Origin: Streptomyces puniciscabiei
GTDB lineage: Bacteria > Actinomycetota > Actinomycetes > Streptomycetales > Streptomycetaceae
DNA length: 64,000 nucleotides
Direction of reading: 5' to 3'
Assembly (NCBI RefSeq): GCF_006715785.1
Contig: NZ_VFNX01000001.1
Span: 5,064,001 to 5,128,000 of the forward strand
The translations under genes and the position numbers were made by a program. Positions 56,349-64,000 of the stretch are shown in pieces; the stretch's first letter is position 1, and each line of letters starts with the position of its first letter. The notes under the pieces were generated by a model that was not told the DNA's origin, searched no databases, and saw only the letters and a program-made list of their open reading frames with translations.

Positions 56349-58157
56349 TCAGAGACCGAGCTCGACCTCGAACTCGCCCGCCTCCAGGATCGCCTTGACC
56401 GCCGTCAGGTAACGGGCCGCGTCGGCGCCGTCGACCAGGCGGTGGTCGTAGGAGAGGGTCAGGTAGGTCATGTCGCGGACGCCGATGACCGTGCCCTCCT
56501 CGGTCTCGATGACGGCCGGACGCTTGACCGTGGCACCGATGCCGAGGATCGCGACCTGGCCCGGCGGCACGATGATCGTGTCGAACAGCGCACCGCGCGA
56601 ACCGGTGTTGGAGATGGTGAAGGTCGCGCCGGACAGCTCGTCCGGGGTGATCTTGTTGGCGCGGACCTTGCCCGCCAGCTCCGCCGTGGCCTTGGCGATG
56701 CCCGCGATGTTGAGGTCGCCGGCGTGCTTGATGACCGGGGTCATCAGGCCCTTCTCGGAGTCCACCGCGATACCGATGTTCTCGGAGTCGAAGTAGGTGA
56801 TGGTGCCCTCGGCCTCGTTGATCCTGGCGTTGATGACCGGGTGGGCCTTCAGCGCCTGGGCCGCCGCCTTGACGAAGAACGGCATCGGGGAGAGCTTGAC
56901 GCCCTCGCGCGCGGCGAAGGAGTCCTTGGCCTGGGCGCGCAGCCGCATCAGGCGGGTGACGTCGACCTCGACGACCGACGACAGCTGGGCCTGCTCGTGC
57001 AGCGCCTTGACCATGTTGTCGCCGATGACCTTGCGGATGCGCGGCATCTTGACGGTCTGGCCGCGGAGGGGGGAGACCTCCAGGGCCGGCGCCTTCTTCG
57101 CGGCAGCGGCGGCCGGAGCGGCAGCGGCAGGAGCCGGGGCTGCGGCGGCGGCCTTCGCGGCCTCGGCGGCGGCGATGACGTCCTGCTTGCGGATCCGGCC
57201 GCCGACGCCGGTGCCCTTGACGGTGGCCAGGTCGACGCCGTTCTCGGCGGCGAGCTTGCGCACCAGCGGCGTCACGTAGGCGCCCTCGTCGGTGGCCTGG
57301 GTGGCGGTCGGGTGGGTCGGCGCGGTGGCCGGGGTGACCGGAGCCGGGGCCGGGGCGGGCGCCGGAGCCGGGGCCGCGGGCTGGGCCGGGGCGGCAGCGG
57401 CGGGGGCGGCCGGGGCCGGGGCCGGGGCGGGCGCCGGAGCCGGAGCCGCGGGGGCGGCCGGAGCCGGGGCCGGAGCGGCCGGGGCAGCGGCGGCGGGCGC
57501 CGGGGCGGCCGGAGCCGGAGCGGCGGCCGGGGCGGCACCCGGGGCGCCGATGACGGCGAGCTTGGCGCCGACCTCGGCGGTCTCGTCCTCGTTCACCACG
57601 ATCTCCAGCAGCACGCCGGAGGCGGGCGCCGGGATCTCGGTGTCGACCTTGTCCGTGGAGACCTCGAGCAGCGGCTCGTCGGCCTCGACGGAGTCACCGA
57701 CCGACTTCAGCCAGCGGGTGACGGTGCCCTCGGTGACGGACTCACCGAGCGCGGGCAGGACCACGTCCGTGCCCTGGGCGCCACCGGCGGGAGCGGCTGG
57801 GGCAGCGGCGGCGGGGGCCGGGGCGGCCGGGGCCTCGGCGACCGGGGCCGGCGCGGGCTCGGCGGCCGGAGCCGGGGCCTCGGCGGCGGCGGGGGCCGGG
57901 GCGGCCGCGGGGGCGCCGGTGCCGTCGTCGATCACGGCCAGCTCGGCGCCGACCTCGACGGTCTCGTCCTCGGCGACCTTGATGGAGGACAGGACACCGG
58001 AGACGGGCGAGGGGATCTCGGTGTCGACCTTGTCGGTCGACACCTCCAGCAGCGGCTCGTCGGCCTCGACGCGCTCGCCCTCGGCCTTCAGCCAGCGGGT
58101 GACAGTGCCCTCGGTGACGCTCTCACCGAGCGCCGGAAGGGTTACGGAAACCGCCAT
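56349..58157 (-). CDS. sucB: Dihydrolipoamide acyltransferase E2 (two lipoyl domains)
   Basis: This 602-residue E2 core subunit of 2-oxo-acid dehydrogenase complexes has two lipoyl domains, each with the lysine in VSTDKVDTE (Lys43 and Lys170). Ala/Pro-rich linkers separate these from the E3-binding domain ([29 protein letters not shown]) and the catalytic acyltransferase domain with active-site DHRLVDG (His572, Asp576). It is often annotated SucB/DlaT. In many actinobacteria one such E2 serves pyruvate dehydrogenase and may also work with 2-oxoglutarate dehydrogenase. lpd directly upstream and aceE downstream favour a pyruvate dehydrogenase role. AGGAG lies 11 bases before the ATG. A terminator follows. 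Confidence 0.93.
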   Translation of the reverse strand: MAVSVTLPALGESVTEGTVTRWLKAEGERVEADEPLLEVSTDKVDTEIPSPVSGVLSSIKVAEDETVEVGAELAVIDDGTGAPAAAPAPAAAEAPAPAAEPAPAPVAEAPAAPAPAAAAPAAPAGGAQGTDVVLPALGESVTEGTVTRWLKSVGDSVEADEPLLEVSTDKVDTEIPAPASGVLLEIVVNEDETAEVGAKLAVIGAPGAAPAAAPAPAAPAPAAAAPAAPAPAPAAPAAPAPAPAPAPAPAAPAAAAPAQPAAPAPAPAPAPAPVTPATAPTHPTATQATDEGAYVTPLVRKLAAENGVDLATVKGTGVGGRIRKQDVIAAAEAAKAAAAAPAPAAAAPAAAAAKKAPALEVSPLRGQTVKMPRIRKVIGDNMVKALHEQAQLSSVVEVDVTRLMRLRAQAKDSFAAREGVKLSPMPFFVKAAAQALKAHPVINARINEAEGTITYFDSENIGIAVDSEKGLMTPVIKHAGDLNIAGIAKATAELAGKVRANKITPDELSGATFTISNTGSRGALFDTIIVPPGQVAILGIGATVKRPAVIETEEGTVIGVRDMTYLTLSYDHRLVDGADAARYLTAVKAILEAGEFEVELGL

Positions 58158-58218
58158 GGTTTCGGTTGCTCCTAACGAATTGCGGAAGTCTGTGTCGTCG
58201 CGCCCGTTGACCGAAGGC

Positions 58219-59607
58219 TCAGTCGTGGGAGTGCAGCGGCTTGCCGGCGAGCGCCAGGTGCGCCTCGCCCATCGCCTCGTTCTGCGTCGGGTGGGCGTGG
58301 ATGAGCTGGGCGACCTCGGCCGGCAGCGCCTCCCAGTTGTAGATCAGCTGGGCCTCGCCGACCTGCTCACCCATCCGGTCGCCGACCATGTGGACGCCGA
58401 CCACGGCACCGTCCTTGACCTGGACGAGCTTGATCTCGCCCGAGGTGTTCAGGATCTTGCTCTTGCCGTTGCCCGCCAGGTTGTACTTCAGAGCGACGAC
58501 CTTGTCCGCGCCGTAGATCTCCTTGGCCTTGGCCTCGGTGATACCGACGGAGGCGACCTCCGGGTGGCAGTACGTCACCCGCGGGACACCGTCGTAGTCG
58601 ATCGGGACGACCTTCAGACCGGCCAGACGCTCCGCCACCAGGATGCCCTCGGCGAAGCCGACGTGCGCGAGCTGGAGCGTCGGGACGAGGTCACCGACGG
58701 CGGAGATGGTCGGGACGTTGGTCCGCATGTACTCGTCGACCAGGACGTAGCCACGGTCCATGGCGACGCCCTGCTCCTCGTAGCCCAGGCCCTGCGAGAC
58801 GGGGCCGCGGCCGACGGCGACGAGGAGGACCTCGGCCTCGAACTCCTTGCCGTCCGCCAGGGTGACCTTCACGCCGTCCTGGGTGTACTCGGCCTTCTGG
58901 AAGAAGGTGCCGAGGTTGAACTTGATGCCGCGCTTGCGGAACGCGCGCTCAAGAAGCTTCGAAGAGTTCTCGTCCTCGACCGGGACGAGGTGCTTGAGGC
59001 CCTCGATGACCGTGACGTCCGAGCCGAAGGACTTCCACGCCGAGGCGAACTCGACGCCGATGACACCGCCGCCCAGGATGATCGCGGACTTCGGCACGCG
59101 GTCCAGGACGAGGGCGTGGTCGGAGGAGATGATCCGGTTGCCGTCGATCTCCAGGCCCGGCAGCGACTTCGGCACGGAGCCGGTCGCCAGCAGGACGTGG
59201 CGGCCCTGGATCCGCTGCCCGTTCACGTCGACGGAGGTGGGGGAGGACAGCCGGCCCTCGCCCTCGATGTACGTCACCTTGCGGGACGCGATCAGACCCT
59301 GCAGGCCCTTGTACAGGCCGGAGATGACACCGTCCTTGTACTTGTGGACGGCCGCGACGTCGATGCCCTCGAAGGTGGCCTTGACGCCGAACTGCTCGCT
59401 CTCGCGGGCCTGGTCGGCGATCTCGCCCGCGTGGAGCAGGGCCTTGGTGGGGATGCAACCCCGGTGCAGGCAGGTGCCGCCGACCTTGTCCTTCTCGATC
59501 AGGGCGACGTCCAGGCCCAGCTGCGCCCCGCGCAGGGCCGCGGCGTAACCACCGCTACCACCGCCGAGGATCACTAGGTCGAAAACGGTGCTGGCGTCGT
59601 TCGCCAC
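58219..59607 (-). CDS. lpd: Dihydrolipoyl dehydrogenase E3
   Basis: This 462-residue flavoprotein reoxidises dihydrolipoyl-E2 with NAD+. Motifs include the FAD fold ([15 protein letters not shown], residues 11-25), the redox disulphide GGTCLHRGC (Cys46, Cys51), the NAD fold [18 protein letters not shown], and the C-terminal active-site HAHPTQNE. The GTG start at 59607 follows GGAGG. The E2 gene starts 61 bp downstream on the same strand, so lpd-sucB is an operon. The 267-bp gap upstream holds the promoter and a dispersed repeat. Confidence 0.95.
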   Translation of the reverse strand: MANDASTVFDLVILGGGSGGYAAALRGAQLGLDVALIEKDKVGGTCLHRGCIPTKALLHAGEIADQARESEQFGVKATFEGIDVAAVHKYKDGVISGLYKGLQGLIASRKVTYIEGEGRLSSPTSVDVNGQRIQGRHVLLATGSVPKSLPGLEIDGNRIISSDHALVLDRVPKSAIILGGGVIGVEFASAWKSFGSDVTVIEGLKHLVPVEDENSSKLLERAFRKRGIKFNLGTFFQKAEYTQDGVKVTLADGKEFEAEVLLVAVGRGPVSQGLGYEEQGVAMDRGYVLVDEYMRTNVPTISAVGDLVPTLQLAHVGFAEGILVAERLAGLKVVPIDYDGVPRVTYCHPEVASVGITEAKAKEIYGADKVVALKYNLAGNGKSKILNTSGEIKLVQVKDGAVVGVHMVGDRMGEQVGEAQLIYNWEALPAEVAQLIHAHPTQNEAMGEAHLALAGKPLHSHD

Positions 59608-59782
59608 GTCACGTCCTCCATGCATGTGCGCCTTGCGCCGATCTCCAGTGACCGGCGGGCGGCTGGTGTCCGGCCGCTTGATGCTTCGGCCCTTCGGTGG
59701 GGCCCTGTCCTGCCGGGCTCCATCTTTGCACTTGTTCGAGGCGGACGAGACGCCGGGCTGGGGTGTGAGACGTCCCACTAGA

Positions 59783-59832
59783 GCGCCCCGAAGGGGCGTG
59801 GGGAACTGCGCGAACAACCCCCACGCCCCTGC
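59783..59832. repeat. Dispersed Streptomyces repeat with hairpins
   Basis: The segment begins GCGCCCCGAAGGGGCGTGG and continues GGGAACTGCGCGAACAACCC before CCCACGCCCC. It forms two alternative hairpins: GCGCCCC with GGGGCGT, and GGGGCGTGGGG with CCCCCACGCCCC. This is a common intergenic element of Streptomyces chromosomes. It lies 3' of pepA and 5' of lpd on the same strand and may terminate pepA transcription. Confidence 0.75.
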
Positions 59833-59874
59833 AAGCCGCCGTACGACGGCCGGAATCGAGCTCTTGGGCGACCG

Positions 59875-61434
59875 TTACCCCAGGTCACCCGCCGCGGTCA
59901 GCTCCGCCAGCCGCACCAGCGTACGCACGGCCGATCCCGTACCACCCTTCGGCGTGTACCCGAACGGCCCGCCCTCGTTGAACGCGGGACCGGCGATGTC
60001 CAGGTGCGCCCAGGTGATCCCCTCGCCCACGAACTCGCGCAGGAAGAGCCCGGCGACCAGCCCGCCGCCCATCCGCTCGCCCATGTTCGCGAGGTCGGCG
60101 ACCTGCGAGTCCATCCCCTTGCGCAGGTGCTCCGGCAGCGGCATCGGCCAGGCCGGCTCGCCGACCTCCTCCGCCGCCTCGTGCACCGCGGAGCGGAAGG
60201 CGTCGTCGTTGGCCATGACGCCGAACGTCCGGCTGCCCAGCGCCAGCATCATCGCGCCGGTGAGGGTCGCGACGTCCACGATGGCGTCCGGGTTCTCCTG
60301 CGAGGCCGCCCACAGCGCGTCGGCGAGCACCAGCCGGCCCTCGGCGTCGGTGTTGAGGACCTCCACGGTCTTGCCGCTGTACATGCGCAGCACGTCACCC
60401 GGGCGCACGGCGGAGCCGGACGGCATGTTCTCGGCCAGCGCCAGCCAGCCGGTGACGTTGACCTCCAGGCCGAGACGCGCGGCGGCGACGACGGCGGCGA
60501 ACACGGCGGCGGCACCGCTCATGTCGCACTTCATCGTCTCGTTGTGCCCGGCCGGCTTCAGCGAGATGCCGCCGGAGTCGTAGGTGATGCCCTTGCCGAC
60601 GAAGGCCAGGTGCTTGTCGGCCTTCGGGTGCTTGTACGACAGCTTCACCAGGCGCGGGGTGGCCGCCGAGCCGCCGCCGACGCCGAGGATGCCGCCGTAG
60701 CCGCCCTTGACCAGGGCCTTGTCGTCGAGCACCTGCACCTTGATGCCGTGCTCCTTGGCCGCGGTCTGCGCGATGCCCGCGAAGGCGGCCGGGGTCAGGT
60801 CGTTCGGCGGCATGTTGATCAGGTCGCGGGCGCGGTTCAGCTCCTCGCAGACCGCGACGGCGCGGGCGACGGCCCCCTTGTGGGCGGCGTCACGCGGCTT
60901 GCCGCCCAGCAGCGCGGCCTCGGCCAGCGGCGCCTTGCCGTTCTTGGCCTTGCCACCGTTCGCCTGCGGGCCGTTCTCCTTGTAGACGTCGAAGGAGTAC
61001 GCGCCGAGCAGGATGCCCTCGCCGATCGCCCCGACGGCGCCCGGGCCGTCGACGGGCAGCGCGAACGCGGCCTTCTTCGAGCCGGCGAGCGCGCGGGCGG
61101 CGACGCCGGCGGCCTTGCGCAGCGCCTCGGCGTCGTAGCCCTCGCCGTCCTCGCTCTTGGCGTCCGGCTCCGTGCCCAGGCCGACCGCCACGACGATCGG
61201 GGCCTTGAAACCGGCCGGCGCGGGCAGCTTGGTCAGCTCGCCCTCGGCACCCGAGGCGCCGAGGGTCTCCAGGACGGCCGCCAGCTTGCCGTCGTACGCC
61301 TTGTCCACGGCTTCGGCGCCCGGCGCTACGACAAGGTCCCCAGACCTGGATCCAGCGCCCTTGGCGACACCGATCACGATCGCGTCGGCCCGCAGGCCGG
61401 GCGCCGCGGCGGTGCTGAGAGTCAGAGCAGTCAC
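59875..61434 (-). CDS. pepA: Leucyl aminopeptidase
   Basis: This 519-residue cytosolic M17 zinc/manganese aminopeptidase removes N-terminal residues from peptides. The metal and active-site motifs are present: GKGITYDSGGISLKP, MKCDMSGAAAV and NTDAEGRLVLADAL, with the C-terminal WAHLDIAGPAF. The start is the GTG at 61434, which gives MTALTLSTAAAPGL-type N-terminus. A weak GGAAG lies 13 bases upstream. Next gene downstream is lpd, separated by a dispersed repeat. Confidence 0.94.
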   Translation of the reverse strand: MTALTLSTAAAPGLRADAIVIGVAKGAGSRSGDLVVAPGAEAVDKAYDGKLAAVLETLGASGAEGELTKLPAPAGFKAPIVVAVGLGTEPDAKSEDGEGYDAEALRKAAGVAARALAGSKKAAFALPVDGPGAVGAIGEGILLGAYSFDVYKENGPQANGGKAKNGKAPLAEAALLGGKPRDAAHKGAVARAVAVCEELNRARDLINMPPNDLTPAAFAGIAQTAAKEHGIKVQVLDDKALVKGGYGGILGVGGGSAATPRLVKLSYKHPKADKHLAFVGKGITYDSGGISLKPAGHNETMKCDMSGAAAVFAAVVAAARLGLEVNVTGWLALAENMPSGSAVRPGDVLRMYSGKTVEVLNTDAEGRLVLADALWAASQENPDAIVDVATLTGAMMLALGSRTFGVMANDDAFRSAVHEAAEEVGEPAWPMPLPEHLRKGMDSQVADLANMGERMGGGLVAGLFLREFVGEGITWAHLDIAGPAFNEGGPFGYTPKGGTGSAVRTLVRLAELTAAGDLG

Positions 61435-61666
61435 GGTGGTGAAATCTCGCTTCCGATGTGAAGTTGCTGTGGCCGAAGTGGGGTGGGTCGACCGGGCCCG
61501 AGAGCCGACCCTAGGTCCATACCTGGGCGCAGGTGGCAACCGGGGCCTTCACCCTGTCGGCGAACACCCGGGACGAGACTACGCGCGTGCGCCCGTTCGC
61601 TCATTCCTGCGGGCGTTCACCTGTGCGTGGCGTCGTGCTCACTTCCGCCTCCCCGGGGCGGGGGGC

Positions 61667-62275
61667 TCACCGCTGGAACGCGCTGCCCATCGGACCGGAC
61701 TCCGCCCGCTGGAGCGCGCCCATGACCGAGGTGCCGGCCAGCCGGTCGGCGAGGGAGCGGCGACCGGGGAAGACCACCGTCAGGGCGTTGACCAGGAACA
61801 GCACCACCGCGATGGCCCACACCAGCACCGAGAGACCGAAGTGCCCCTCGATCAGCAGCACACAGGCCAGCGCGTACACCGCGACGTCGGCGACGGTGGT
61901 GACGGCGGCGCGGCGCAGGGCGTGCCGGGACAGCCGCGGGGTGACGCACAGGCCGAGCAGTCCCTTGCCGAGGGTGCGGCCGAGCAGCGCGAGGCAGGCC
62001 CACTGGTAGAGGAACGTGACGACGACGAGCGCGCCGAAGGCCTCCTCCACGTCCAGGACCACCGTGTCCCACAGGGACAGGCCGAGGTGTTCGGAGGCGC
62101 CGATGACATCACCGCGCGAGGTCACGAGGTCGAGGCCGCCCTTCGTGGCCAGCGAGGGCACGTCGGTGACGAGGGCGGTGACGCGGTGGAAGGTGAGGAC
62201 GGCCAGCACGGCGGCCACCACCGCCACCAGTGCGAAGTCTATGGACCAGGCCAGGGCGCGGCGCAGCTTGAGCAC
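61667..62275 (-). CDS. RDD-family membrane protein
   Basis: This 202-residue protein has four or so membrane helices (ALAWSIDFALVAVVAAVLAVLTF, AFGALVVVTFLYQWACLALLG, VADVAVYALACVLLIEG, LSVLVWAIAVVLFLVNALTVVF). The RDD features LRRALAWSID near the N-terminus and SLADRLAGTSVMG near the C-terminus are both present. GGGGGAG precedes the GTG at 62275; a longer start at GTG 62293 lacks comparable spacing. It lies between cobS and pepA on the same strand. The 232-bp gap after it shows no gene. Role unknown. Confidence 0.84.
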   Translation of the reverse strand: MLKLRRALAWSIDFALVAVVAAVLAVLTFHRVTALVTDVPSLATKGGLDLVTSRGDVIGASEHLGLSLWDTVVLDVEEAFGALVVVTFLYQWACLALLGRTLGKGLLGLCVTPRLSRHALRRAAVTTVADVAVYALACVLLIEGHFGLSVLVWAIAVVLFLVNALTVVFPGRRSLADRLAGTSVMGALQRAESGPMGSAFQR

Positions 62276-62323
62276 GGAACTCCCCCGAATCACAACGCTC
62301 TTGTCCGTGTACGGCAGAGCAGC

Positions 62324-63109
62324 TTAGCGGCCCAGGGACAGCACGATGAGGGCGCTTGTCGCCGCCGTCTCCGCCAAAGCCCCGAAGACGTCCCCCGTCA
62401 CCCCGCCGAACCGGCGCACGCAGCGGCGCAGCAGGAGGTCGGCCACGGCCAGGGACAGCAGGACCGCGGCCGCCGTACGCACGGCGTCGTACGGGCCCAG
62501 CGCCGTGCCCCAGGCCGCCGAACCGATCGTGAGGGCTGCCGTGACGGCGAGCGCGCCCGGTACCGGCACCACCCCGGCGACCGCCGCCCCCAGCCCCTCC
62601 GGGCGGGCGGCCGGCACTCCGGTGCGGGCGGCCAGGGTGAGGGCGAGCCGGGCCGTGACCGCCGAGACGACCGCCGCCAGGGCACCCCGCGCCCAGGAGT
62701 CGCCGTACAGCTGTGCCAGGACGGCGACCTGGGCCAGGAGCACCAGGACCAGGGTGATGACGCCGAACGGCCCGATGTCCGACTGCTTCATGATCCGCAG
62801 CGCGTCCTCGGCGGGCTTGCCGCTGCCCAGGCCGTCGGCGGTGTCGGCGAGGCCGTCGAGGTGCAGCCCCCGGGTGAGCGCCGCCGGTACGGCGACGGAG
62901 GCGACGGCGGCGAGCAGCGGGCCGGCGCCGAGCAGGAGCAGCAGCAGTCCGAGCCCGGCCGCGCAGAGGCCCACGGCCAGGCCCGCGGCGGGGGCGCTCA
63001 GCATCCCGCCGCGGGCGGTCCCGCGGTCCCAGCGGTGCACCCGGACGGGCAGCACGGTGAGGGTGCCGAAGGCGAAGCGGAGGCCGTCGAGGGGGGAGGA
63101 CTTGCGCAC
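62324..63109 (-). CDS. cobS: Adenosylcobinamide-GDP ribazoletransferase (cobalamin synthase)
   Basis: This 261-residue integral membrane enzyme joins adenosylcobinamide-GDP and alpha-ribazole to make adenosylcobalamin. CobS family motifs are present: RFAFGTLTVLPVRVHRWD at the N-terminus, the acidic metal site TRGLHLDGLADTADGLG, and RIMKQSDIGPFGVI. At least five hydrophobic helices follow. The start is GTG at 63109. No other cobalamin gene is complete in the window, and no B12 riboswitch was recognised upstream. The next gene upstream is divergent. Confidence 0.93.
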   Translation of the reverse strand: MRKSSPLDGLRFAFGTLTVLPVRVHRWDRGTARGGMLSAPAAGLAVGLCAAGLGLLLLLLGAGPLLAAVASVAVPAALTRGLHLDGLADTADGLGSGKPAEDALRIMKQSDIGPFGVITLVLVLLAQVAVLAQLYGDSWARGALAAVVSAVTARLALTLAARTGVPAARPEGLGAAVAGVVPVPGALAVTAALTIGSAAWGTALGPYDAVRTAAAVLLSLAVADLLLRRCVRRFGGVTGDVFGALAETAATSALIVLSLGR

Positions 63110-63169
63110 CGGCGCAGGTTACCGGGCGGTCGCGGAGCCGCCGTCCACCCCCGGGGATAAGGTGCGCAT

Positions 63170-63934
63170 ATGGGGCACTGGTGGGTACGGAACATCGTCG
63201 AACCGGGCAAGCTCCCCTTGCTGCTGGCTCTCGCCGCCTTCCTGCTCACGTTCGTCGTCACCCGGGTGATCACCCGGCTGATCCGGGCCGGCAAGGGCCC
63301 GTTCGGGAACGTCAGGGCGGGCGGGATGCACATCCACCACGTCGTCCCCGGGGTCGTCCTCACCGTCGTCGGCGGGTTCGGCATGCTCGCCAGCGACTGG
63401 CACGGCGCGGCCGGCACCGTCGCCGCCGTCCTGTTCGGGATGGGCGTCGGGCTGGTGCTGGACGAGTTCGCGCTGATCCTGCATCTGGACGACGTGTACT
63501 GGACCGAGGAGGGCCGCAAGAGCGTCGAGATCGTCGTGCTCACCGCCGCCCTCGTCGGGCTGCTGCTCGCCGGGTTCGTCCCCTTCGGCGTCAACGACCT
63601 GTCCCCGCAGGAGCTCCAGGACCGCGGCGGCGCCCTCAGCACCATCGGCATGAACTTCCTCTGCGCGCTCATCGCCCTGAGCAAGGGCAAGGCGCGCGTC
63701 GCGGTCTTCGGGGTGGTCGTGCCGCTGGTCGCGCTGGTCGGCGCGGTACGGCTGGCCCGCCCCGGCTCCCCGTGGGCCCGCCGTTTCTACGGCCGCCGGC
63801 CGCGCGCCCGCGCCAAGGCCGCTCTGCGCGCCTACCGGCACGACCGCCGCTGGGCCCGGCGCAGCCGCGCCGTTCAGGACTGGATCGGCGGCAAGCCCGA
63901 CCCGCGCCCGGCCCGGCTGCCGGACCGCCGCTGA
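63170..63934 (+). CDS. Conserved integral membrane protein with histidine motif
   Basis: This 254-residue protein has five or more membrane helices, beginning LPLLLALAAFLLTFVVTRVITRLI. The GGMHIHHVVPGVVLTVVGG motif (about 51-69) places three histidines at a membrane edge, and LVLDEFALILHLDDVYWTEEGRKS (about 99-122) is a conserved acidic/histidine stretch. Together these could form a metal site. The C-terminal tail is highly basic. AAGGTG precedes the ATG. It is divergent from cobS (60-bp gap). No established function; the final 66 bp of the window hold no recognised feature. Confidence 0.85.
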   Translation: MGHWWVRNIVEPGKLPLLLALAAFLLTFVVTRVITRLIRAGKGPFGNVRAGGMHIHHVVPGVVLTVVGGFGMLASDWHGAAGTVAAVLFGMGVGLVLDEFALILHLDDVYWTEEGRKSVEIVVLTAALVGLLLAGFVPFGVNDLSPQELQDRGGALSTIGMNFLCALIALSKGKARVAVFGVVVPLVALVGAVRLARPGSPWARRFYGRRPRARAKAALRAYRHDRRWARRSRAVQDWIGGKPDPRPARLPDRR

Positions 63935-64000
63935 ACCCGCCACCGCATGCGGCCGTACACGTGGCGCGGCCTCAGGCGCAGCCGGTGTCCGTACCGGTGC

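Noticed and set aside
62276..63109. Cobalamin riboswitch near cobS
   Set aside because: The cobS gene has only a 60-bp divergent leader, too short for a B12 riboswitch, and no B12-box was recognised.
63972..64000. Possible 3' end of a further minus-strand gene (stop TGA at 63972-63974, preceding residues TGTDTGCA)
   Set aside because: Only about eight codons are visible, too few to support a gene or identify a family.

Overview
The window is chromosomal DNA from a Streptomyces. GC content is very high, third codon positions are almost all G or C, GTG starts are common, and start sites carry strong purine-rich ribosome binding sites. The gene order (starch/maltose operon, glnII, glnA, lipA-lipB, aceE, sucB-lpd, pepA, cobS) is typical of the conserved core of Streptomyces chromosomes. 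No phage, insertion sequence, tRNA, rRNA or CRISPR array was found.

Layout. (1) 1-14.3 kb: a PAP2-family phosphatase fragment and a complete starch/maltodextrin system. It has the LacI-type repressor MalR, the MalEFG importer, a cytosolic alpha-glucosidase, a secreted alpha-amylase and a 1,791-residue secreted enzyme with two GH13 catalytic modules (amylase-like plus pullulanase). Copies of a CTTGCA-type repeat lie upstream of malE, the amylase and the pullulanase, which fits one shared repressor. The importer ATPase is not here; in Streptomyces it is usually the shared MsiK encoded elsewhere. (2) 14.3-24 kb: small metabolic and regulatory genes. They include a ferritin-like protein/ferredoxin reductase/TetR operon, a membrane-anchored sigma-like protein and a secreted DUF1996 protein with a GGQQQ repeat. 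(3) 23.4-38.6 kb: nitrogen assimilation, with an orphan GlnRII-like winged-helix regulator preceded by a Cys-Cys short ORF, glutamine synthetase II and glutamine synthetase I. GlnR-box arrays with 11-bp periodicity lie in front of glnII and glnA. Between them are MarR/hydrolase and HxlR/CMD/PhzF modules with clear operators, an alpha/beta-hydrolase-phosphotransferase fusion, and PspAB-HtpX.

(4) 38.6-43 kb: an RDD membrane protein followed by a 20-bp tandem repeat array that looks seeded from the gene's own 3' end, a flavin reductase, a DUF4191 protein and the lipoate genes lipA and lipB. (5) 43-52.5 kb: a large HTH/TPR-type regulator, an FAD oxidoreductase, a MarP-like membrane protease divergent from a membrane-anchored peptidoglycan amidase, and a WYL regulator. 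(6) 52.5-64 kb: central metabolism, with pyruvate dehydrogenase E1 (aceE), a GntR regulator, the lipoyl E2 and E3 subunits, leucyl aminopeptidase, cobalamin synthase cobS and a membrane protein.

The parts connect functionally. LipA and LipB make the lipoyl group carried by the E2 encoded 13 kb away, and the GntR gene and palindromes sit between E2 and E1. The sequences that best repay a second look are the Cys-Cys short ORF before the GlnRII-like gene, the 20-bp array, the hydrolase-kinase fusion, and the ferritin-like/reductase operon.
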